Assembly (NCBI GenBank): GCA_963819975.1
Contig: CAWFYE010000005.1
Span: forward strand, 70,647 to 134,646
Reading direction: 5' to 3'
DNA length: 64,000 nucleotides
Source of the DNA: Palsa-1392 sp963819975
GTDB lineage: Bacteria; Verrucomicrobiota; Verrucomicrobiia; Chthoniobacterales; UBA10450
Within the stretch, counting starts at the first letter, position 1, and each line of letters begins with the position of its first letter. Below, one piece after another: positions 58,114 to 64,000 of the stretch. Position numbers and translations under genes: made by a program. The notes under the pieces were generated by a model, which ran no database searches, had not been told where the DNA came from, and worked only from the letters and a program-made list of their open reading frames with translations.

Positions 58114-61100
58114 ACCCACATCGACAAGCTGCTCTTTGCTATCGCGAAATTCGATGAGTAGCTCGTTCTTGCCCTCGTGAAGCCGGCCTTCACGCTCAAT
58201 GAAATTCACCGTCAGGCCGTTGACGTTCTGGGTGAAAAATGGCGCGCCGGAGATTTCTGCGGGCCGGACTTTGTGCCAGACAAAACTTCCGGCGAAGAAG
58301 ATCGCGATCAGGCCAATGATGAGCGCGATCCATTTGAAGAGACGGCGACGAGTTTCGCGCGACCACCGAAGCATTGGCGCAGCTTCCTCTTCGCTGATGT
58401 CTGACAACTCGCGCCGGCGCCAGAGGAAATAGAGCGCCGGGATGATGAGCAGGGTCAGAATGGTCGAGCTGATCATGCCGCCTACCATTGGCGCGGCGAT
58501 TCGTTTCATGGTGTCGGCGCCGGTGCCGTGACTCCACATGATGGGGAGCAAACCGGCAATGATGGCGCACACCGTCATCATCTTCGGCCGCACGCGCTGC
58601 ACGGCACCGAACATGACCGCATCGTAGAGATCGCTCGACTTCGGTCGCGCAGTCTTCTTCTTCAGGTTGTCCCATGCTTCGTCGAGATAGACGATCATCA
58701 CCACTCCAGTTTCCGCGGCGACACCGGCCAGGGCGATGAAACCAACGGCGACCGCGACGCTGTAGTTGTAGCCTAACAAATAGAGGAGCCAGACTCCGCC
58801 CACGAGAGCGAAGGGGACGCTCAGCATCACAATCAACGATTCCGTAACGTTGCGGAAATTGAGATAGAGGAGGAGAAAAATAATCAGAAGTGTGATCGGG
58901 ATGGCGATGCGCAGATTCTCGCGCGCCTTGAGCAGATATTGATACTGACCACCCCACTGGATGTAATAACCCGGCGGCAGCTTGATGTGATCGGCGATCA
59001 ATCTCTTCGCGTTCTCGACATAGGTTCCGAGATCGATTCCGGCGGTGTCGACAAAAACGAAGCCGGCGAGCACGCCGTTCTCATCGCGAATCGAGGGCGG
59101 ACCGGTACTCAGACCGATCTCGGCCAATTGTTCGAGCGGGATCTGCGCGCCGCCCGGTGTGGCCACGAGGACACGACGCAGCGCCGGAAGGTCGCTCCGG
59201 AAATCGCGCGCATAACGAACGTTGATCGGAAAGCGCTCCCGACCTTCCACCGTGGTCGAGATGTTTTTGCCGCCAATCGCGCTCTCGATCACCTCCTCGA
59301 CGTCTGCCACCCGCAACCCATAACGCGCGATCGCGTCGCGTTTGATTTTGAAATCGACGTAATAGCCACCGGTAACGCGCTCCGCAAAAGCGGAGGCCGT
59401 GTGCGGTGCATTTTTGAGCAGGCTTTCGAGCTCGGTCGCGATCTCCTCAATCTTCGCCAGGTCCGTCCCGAGCACCTTGATCCCGATCTGACTCCGGATG
59501 CCGGTCGCCATCATTTCGATGCGCGTCTGGATCGGCATCCACCAGATCGCGGGCATGCCGGGAAACGGAAGACGCGCGGTCAGTTCCCGTTTGATCTTGT
59601 CGAACGTCAAGCCGGGACGCCATTGGTTCTCCGGCTTGAGCGTGATGACCGTCTCGATCATTGAGAGCGGCGCCGGATCGGTGGCGGTGCGCGCGCGGCC
59701 GACCTTGCCATAGACATGTTCGACTTCGGGGAATTGAGCGATGATGGCATCCTGTTTCTGCAGAATCTCTTTCGCCTCGCTAATCGCGATACCCGGCACT
59801 GCCGTGGGCATATAAAGGATCGAGCCTTCGTTAAGGGGCGGCATGAATTCTGAGCCAATCCGCCGGTTCGGAATCCAGGTAATCGCGAGGAGAACGGCCG
59901 CGATGATCAGGCTGGTCCAGCGGTAACGCAGAACCAACCTAACGAGCGGTTGATAAATCCAAACCAGAAACCGGTTGATCGGGTTGCGGTTCTCATCAGG
60001 AATTTTTCCCCGGATGAACCAGACCATCAGAATCGGCACAAGCGTGACCGACAGGAGCGCGGCGAAGAACATCGCGAAGGTCTTGGTGTAGGCGAGCGGC
60101 TTGAAGAGCCGGCCCGATTGCGCTTGCAGCGAAAACACCGGCACGAACGAGACCGTGATGACGAGGAGCGAGAAGAAAAGCGGCCGGCCCACCTGCTGCG
60201 CGGCTTTGATGATGACACGGGTCCGGGTCAGATCGACGACCTCGCGTTCTTCGGTCGAGAGTGCTCCATCACCTTCCTGCTCCCGGCGGGAGCGCGCATG
60301 CTCCCAGCGCTCCAGCCATTTGTGCGCGTTTTCGACCATGACGATGGCGGCATCAACCATCGCGCCGATCGCAATCGCAATCCCGCTTAGCGACATGATG
60401 TTGGAAGACAGGCCAAGGGCGTGCATCGGAATAAAGGCGAGGAGGGTGGCGACCGGGAGCGTGAGAATCGCAACCAGCGCGCTGCGGAAATGGAAAAGAA
60501 AGAGGAGACAGATCAGACTGACGATGATGCTTTCCTCGACCAGCTTTTGGCGGAGGGTCGCGATCGCGCGATGAATCAGATCGGAGCGATCGTAGCCGGT
60601 GACAATGCGCACACCCGGCGGCAGCGACGGCTTGAATTCTTCGAGCTTTTTCTTGACCGCCTCGATCGTCTTGAGCGCGTTTTCGCCGTAGCGCATCACG
60701 ACGATGCCGCCGACCGCTTCGCCTTTGCCGTCGAGATCGAGCAGGCCGCGCCGGATATCCGGTCCGCGATGAACGCGGCCCACATCCCTTACCATAATGG
60801 GAACGCCGTCTTCGCCCAGGCCGACGACGACCCTTTCGATGTCAGCCAGGTTCTTGATGTAACCCTCGCCGCGCACCATGTATTCGGTCTCGCCGAACTC
60901 GATGACGCGCCCACCAACGTCGTTGTTCGAGGCGCGGATCGCTTCAATGACCTTGTTAATCGGGATGTGGAAAGCGAGGAGCTTGTTGGGATCGATATCG
61001 ACCTGGTATTGGTTGACGTAGCCGCCTAACGAAGCGACTTCGGCGACACCAGGCGTGTTCTGCAGGTAGTAGCGGAGCGTCCAATCCTGAAACGAGCGGA

Positions 61101-61617
61101 GCTCAGCGAGGCTGTGTTTTCCCGTGTCATCGACGAGCGCGTATTCATAAACCCAGCCGACTCCGGTCGCGTCGGGGCCGAGAACCGGATTCACATTCTC
61201 CGGCAACTGATTGCGAACCTGGTTGAGATATTCGAGGACGCGCGAGCGCGCCCAATACATATCTGTGCCGTCTTCAAAAATGACGCTAACGAAGGAAAGA
61301 CCAAAGAAACTTTGGCCGCGGGCATACTTCACGTTCGGCGCCGCCGCGAGCGTGCTGACGATTGGGTAGCTGACCTGATCTTCAACGATGGTTGGGGCGC
61401 GCCCGGGCCATTCCGTGAAGACGATCACCTGCACATCGGAGAGATCGGGGATGGCATCGAGCGGGACGTTGCGAATGGCATAGATTCCCGCGGCGATGGC
61501 GAAGAAAGTGCCGACCAAAACGAGAAAGCGATTCAGAGCGCACCAGGCGATGACTCGTTCGATGAACGAACGCTTGGCCGGGGGCGGAGATTCCATTGTC
61601 GGCGGCGAGGAATTCAA
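58111..61617 (-). CDS. cusA: CusA-type heavy-metal RND efflux pump, C-terminally interrupted
   Basis: 1168 residues of an HME-RND inner-membrane pump. The N-terminal RNVPLDAIPDLSDVQVIVFT, the block TLAAAPNVKYARGQSFFGLS, TM4 LSGIAIAIGAMVDAAIVMVE with its essential acidic residues, the AIGAMVDA-type motif, and the second half with GLLPIMWSHGTGADTMKRIA are all present. It expels Cu(I)/Ag(I) (or Zn/Co) by proton antiport. The C-terminus goes beyond the usual end by a TM segment (FKWIALIIGLIAIFFAGSFV) and the beginning of a FixH-like domain, then meets TAG. The cusB gene ends 17 bases before the start. Confidence 0.9.
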   Translation of the reverse strand: MNSSPPTMESPPPAKRSFIERVIAWCALNRFLVLVGTFFAIAAGIYAIRNVPLDAIPDLSDVQVIVFTEWPGRAPTIVEDQVSYPIVSTLAAAPNVKYARGQSFFGLSFVSVIFEDGTDMYWARSRVLEYLNQVRNQLPENVNPVLGPDATGVGWVYEYALVDDTGKHSLAELRSFQDWTLRYYLQNTPGVAEVASLGGYVNQYQVDIDPNKLLAFHIPINKVIEAIRASNNDVGGRVIEFGETEYMVRGEGYIKNLADIERVVVGLGEDGVPIMVRDVGRVHRGPDIRRGLLDLDGKGEAVGGIVVMRYGENALKTIEAVKKKLEEFKPSLPPGVRIVTGYDRSDLIHRAIATLRQKLVEESIIVSLICLLFLFHFRSALVAILTLPVATLLAFIPMHALGLSSNIMSLSGIAIAIGAMVDAAIVMVENAHKWLERWEHARSRREQEGDGALSTEEREVVDLTRTRVIIKAAQQVGRPLFFSLLVITVSFVPVFSLQAQSGRLFKPLAYTKTFAMFFAALLSVTLVPILMVWFIRGKIPDENRNPINRFLVWIYQPLVRLVLRYRWTSLIIAAVLLAITWIPNRRIGSEFMPPLNEGSILYMPTAVPGIAISEAKEILQKQDAIIAQFPEVEHVYGKVGRARTATDPAPLSMIETVITLKPENQWRPGLTFDKIKRELTARLPFPGMPAIWWMPIQTRIEMMATGIRSQIGIKVLGTDLAKIEEIATELESLLKNAPHTASAFAERVTGGYYVDFKIKRDAIARYGLRVADVEEVIESAIGGKNISTTVEGRERFPINVRYARDFRSDLPALRRVLVATPGGAQIPLEQLAEIGLSTGPPSIRDENGVLAGFVFVDTAGIDLGTYVENAKRLIADHIKLPPGYYIQWGGQYQYLLKARENLRIAIPITLLIIFLLLYLNFRNVTESLIVMLSVPFALVGGVWLLYLLGYNYSVAVAVGFIALAGVAAETGVVMIVYLDEAWDNLKKKTARPKSSDLYDAVMFGAVQRVRPKMMTVCAIIAGLLPIMWSHGTGADTMKRIAAPMVGGMISSTILTLLIIPALYFLWRRRELSDISEEEAAPMLRWSRETRRRLFKWIALIIGLIAIFFAGSFVWHKVRPAEISGAPFFTQNVNGLTVNFIEREGRLHEGKNELLIEFRDSKEQLVDVG

Positions 61618-61634
61618 TCTTGATGGTCCTCTGT

Positions 61635-62930
61635 TTAGGGCATCGGCATCTGCATTGCGCCTCCGCCAGCCGCGGCTTTTATCTGGCTCTCGCTATCGAG
61701 CAGGAAGTTGCCATCGACGACGACCTGTTCATGGCCTTCAAGTCCCTTCAAGACGACAACGCGATCACCACTCTTCTGGCCCAGTTCGATTTCCTTTGGC
61801 ACGAAGGATCCTTTCCCCGCCTGGACGAAGACATACTGGCGTTTCCCAGTATCGAAGACGGCGCTTGCCGGAACCAGGAGTTGATCGCCGAGATCTGACT
61901 CGATCGTGACGTTGGCATACATGCCGGGCTTGAGCAGTTCCCCCGGGTTTCGCAAAATCAGACGCACCTTGGCGGTGCGGGTCTTGTTCTGCAGATAGGG
62001 ATAGATGAACGATACCTCGCCCTCGAAGGTCTTCTCGGGATAGGCATCGACATTGATGTTCGCCTTCTGCCCGACTTTGATCAGTGCGAACTCGTATTCG
62101 TAGACGTCCGCGTCGAGCCACACATCGGAGAGATCCGCGATGCGATAGAGTAGCATTCCAGGATTGATCATCTGACTGGGAAGAACGTTTTTCTCCGCAA
62201 CCACTCCGTTTATGGGCGCGGTCAGCTCCAGCGTATCCTTTGGCGTGCCGGATTCTTCCAGTGCTTTGATTTGCGCCTGACTGATATCCCAAAGTTCAAG
62301 CCGCTTCCGCGCGGACTGGAGCAAGGACTGTTTGCCCTGATTGTTCGCTGCGGAAAACTTCCTCATCTCGGCGCTCAACCCGGCAGAGTTGCGGGAGCCG
62401 CGGGTTCCTTGAAGGGCCAGCAAGTACTCCTGCTGGGCGGAATAAAGATCCGGACTGTAGAGCGCCAGCAAAGGCTCGCCCGCCCGCACCGCTTGTCCCG
62501 GCTTATCGACATAGAGTTTCCGGACCCAACCTTTAACCTTGCTGTTGAGATCAGCGACCCTGGTTTCGTCATAGCCGATGAATCCGACTGCACGCAGGGT
62601 CTTTTCCGCCTCCGCACGTTCCACTGGAGCGACCCGGATATTGATCAGCTGTTCCTGCACATTGGTCAGCTGGACCGGTGCGCGGCCGGGAATTCCTTCC
62701 ATCTTTACCTTTTCAATCGGCTCCAAGTCCATCCCGCAAATCGGACAATTGCCCGGATGATCCATCACGATGTTGGGATGCATCGGGCATTGGTAGAGCT
62801 GCTTTCCGGTGGAAGAGGGAGCGCTGGCCTCGGACTTCGTTTCCATCGGCGGCGTCTCGGGTTTTTTGGAACAACCGAAGCTCAAAAGGCCGACGGCTGA
62901 TAAGAGCAGGATGATGCGTGAACTGTTCAT
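61635..62930 (-). CDS. cusB: CusB-type RND periplasmic adaptor with CPMHP metal domain
   Basis: 431 residues. Lipoprotein signal: RIILLLSAVGLLSFGCSKKP with lipobox FGC. LYQCPMHPNIVMDHPGNCPI, with CGMDLEPIEK, is the heavy-metal-binding domain (YHS-like CPMHP). After it come PGRAPVQLTNVQEQLINIRV and the barrel-sandwich hybrid (AVGFIGYDETRVADLNSKVK, AGEPLLALYSPDLYSAQQEY), a helical hairpin, and TAPINGVVAEKNVLPSQMIN. The C-terminus ends AAAGGGAMQMPMP, a Met tail. It links the pump to the outer-membrane channel. Its ATG overlaps the cusC stop (ATGA). Confidence 0.9.
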   Translation of the reverse strand: MNSSRIILLLSAVGLLSFGCSKKPETPPMETKSEASAPSSTGKQLYQCPMHPNIVMDHPGNCPICGMDLEPIEKVKMEGIPGRAPVQLTNVQEQLINIRVAPVERAEAEKTLRAVGFIGYDETRVADLNSKVKGWVRKLYVDKPGQAVRAGEPLLALYSPDLYSAQQEYLLALQGTRGSRNSAGLSAEMRKFSAANNQGKQSLLQSARKRLELWDISQAQIKALEESGTPKDTLELTAPINGVVAEKNVLPSQMINPGMLLYRIADLSDVWLDADVYEYEFALIKVGQKANINVDAYPEKTFEGEVSFIYPYLQNKTRTAKVRLILRNPGELLKPGMYANVTIESDLGDQLLVPASAVFDTGKRQYVFVQAGKGSFVPKEIELGQKSGDRVVVLKGLEGHEQVVVDGNFLLDSESQIKAAAGGGAMQMPMP

Positions 62931-64000
62931 TTTGATCCATTCCACTTTCCGATGCCCGCCAGGTCGACGCCGATCGCGCGTTCGAGCAGCGCCAGGGCGC
63001 GGGCCAGATCGGCCTCGCTCATGACTTCGCCGAGCCGCAAGGCCAACAGAGCGCGCTCGCTATCGAGCAGATCGATGAAATTAGCTTTGGCCGACTCGTA
63101 TCCAGCGCGCGTGGCCGAAAAACTTTGCTCGGCCTGCGGCAGCAACGTCTGCCGATAAAGCAACAACTGGTCGTGCGACAACTGCGCGCGGAACCAGGCT
63201 GACTGGACGTCGGCCTGCACATTGTTTCGGACATCGTTGGCCAGGGCGCGACTTTGCTCGAGGCGCTTGGTCGCTTCGCGCTCTTCCGCTTTCAATTTCC
63301 CAAACCAGATCGGCACGTTGACGCTCACCGAACCCACCAGAGCGTCATGCCCGTTATCCGGCGGATTTTGGAAGATGTTTCGATTCACCTGCGTATAAGC
63401 GCCGCCGAGCGTGAAATCCGGCAGCCGATCCATTCGGGCGAGCGAGAGTCCAATACGGTCGCGGTCGATCGCCACGCCGGCTTGTTGTAATTCCTGGCGA
63501 TACTGCAGGGCGATCGCCATGGCGCGTGAGCGGTCCGGCAGCGAAGCTGCGACCAACTTTTCGGCCACGGCAAAGGGCGTGTTCTGCGGTGAGTTCCGCA
63601 ACGCGTTCAAGCGCGCGAGAGCGCCTTCGCGTTGCGCGGTCAGATCAAGGAGCCGCTTTTGGATGTCGGAGGTTGTGAGCTGGGCCCTGAGCACATCCGG
63701 CTGTTGCGCCACGCCCGCTTCATAGCGCGACTGACTGGTCTTCGTGATCGTCCCGAGGAGCGACAACTCGGAGTCCAGGATCGCGCGCGATCGATCGACC
63801 TGATAAAGGTCGTAGTAGACGGTCTTGGTCCGCAGGATCAGCTCGCGCGTCAGCGTTTGATATTCCCAGGCCGCAATCACTGCCTCCCGCGACGCTTTCT
63901 TCGAAGCGAGCGCCAGTTTGCCCGGGAAGGGAATTTTCTGCGACACCCCGACGAATTGATTTTGTGCGCCGACCCGTGTCTCGACGTTATCGAAGAAATA
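62927..64000 (-). CDS. cusC: CusC-type outer-membrane factor (TolC family), N-terminus outside window
   Basis: 358 residues of the C-terminal part of a TolC-like protein; the frame is open to the right edge (FFDNVETRVGAQNQFVGVSQ near the start of the visible part). The two OEP repeats are seen: AWEYQTLTRELILRTKTVYY to SRYEAGVAQQPDVLRAQLTT, and DVRNNVQADVQSAWFRAQLS to YESAKANFIDLLDSERALLA. SRYEAGVA/YESAKANFIDLLDSE are typical. It forms the outer-membrane exit of the Cus pump. First gene of the cusCBA order. Confidence 0.88.
   Translation of the reverse strand, partial: YFFDNVETRVGAQNQFVGVSQKIPFPGKLALASKKASREAVIAAWEYQTLTRELILRTKTVYYDLYQVDRSRAILDSELSLLGTITKTSQSRYEAGVAQQPDVLRAQLTTSDIQKRLLDLTAQREGALARLNALRNSPQNTPFAVAEKLVAASLPDRSRAMAIALQYRQELQQAGVAIDRDRIGLSLARMDRLPDFTLGGAYTQVNRNIFQNPPDNGHDALVGSVSVNVPIWFGKLKAEEREATKRLEQSRALANDVRNNVQADVQSAWFRAQLSHDQLLLYRQTLLPQAEQSFSATRAGYESAKANFIDLLDSERALLALRLGEVMSEADLARALALLERAIGVDLAGIGKWNGSK

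Larger units (their letters stand above)
1292..61031. repeat. Over-represented octamer CGTTAGGC/GCCTAACG, 20 exact copies
   Basis: Exact copies begin at 1292, 1968, 2438, 4741, 4999, 8571, 12157, 26496, 29638, 31750, 32015, 36821, 37026, 37761, 38680, 42824, 52972, 54130, 55336 and 61024. Both orientations occur. About 2-3 copies would be expected by composition. None is present between 12165 and 26495 or between 42832 and 52971. At least five cover a stop codon (2438, 37026, 37761, 42824, 54130), and within genes they force rare TTA, CTA or AGG codons. The start and end here mark the span, not one repeat. Confidence 0.75.

Noticed and set aside
1..64000. CRISPR arrays, tRNA, rRNA and insertion sequences
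   Set aside because: No regular repeat-spacer pattern, cloverleaf or transposase motif was seen on either strand.

Overview
The window is GC-rich (low to mid 60s percent by eye), gene-dense bacterial chromosome. I infer a soil Verrucomicrobiota, probably of the Chthoniobacter/Spartobacteria lineage. The reasons are a large TonB-dependent receptor of the type common in Verrucomicrobiota, an ECF sigma factor beside a Ser/Thr kinase with TPRs, two-subunit 2-oxoacid:ferredoxin oxidoreductase, few clear Shine-Dalgarno sites, and small decayed toxin-antitoxin modules. No rRNA, tRNA, CRISPR array or transposase was found. The placement is inference; nothing here is a species-level marker.

Layout. 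0-13 kb: metabolic and housekeeping genes (partial SLC12-type transporter, DUF2071, renalase-like flavoprotein, two SDRs, flavodiiron-type MBL, CPBP protease, HPF, NhaR-like LysR). Inside this stretch two paralogous units occur 3 kb apart; each has a 19-codon leader peptide followed by a 102-aa membrane protein. 13-25 kb: an accessory, partly ruined zone with an ADP-ribosyltransferase-like toxin pair, RNase HI, an XRE/DUF2075 P-loop pair, a truncated Vsr endonuclease, two intact and one dead RelE/ParE modules, a nonsense-mutated two-gene DUF2283 module and several gene fragments. 25-41 kb: peptide transporter, nucleotidyltransferase pair, Lnt-like acyltransferase, KorAB, RlmI, two coiled-coil membrane proteins, intact gatC followed by a ruined gatA, MFS transporter.

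41.8-52.2 kb is a co-oriented block: GlxA-type AraC regulator, 1051-aa TonB receptor, alpha/beta hydrolase, ECF sigma factor, Ser/Thr kinase with TolB-like and TPR parts, second GlxA-type regulator. It looks like an uptake-and-response unit flanked by paralogous regulators. 52.8-64 kb is a metal and metalloid resistance region: DUF6428-arsR-arsC-GNAT, then a CusCBA-type RND efflux system followed by small Met/His-rich, DUF302, DUF4396 and YHS proteins. Several small genes here are frameshifted, and cusA carries an in-frame TAG that cuts off its last domain.

Two observations stand out. The octamer CGTTAGGC (reverse GCCTAACG) occurs 20 times by my count, against roughly 2-3 expected. It often sits over stop codons or forces rare Leu/Arg codons, and it is absent from the 13-25 kb accessory zone and from the sigma/kinase block. 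The duplicated leader-peptide/102-aa membrane protein units appear to be an undescribed family. Frameshifts and nonsense codons are frequent enough that assembly error must be excluded before any gene is called dead.
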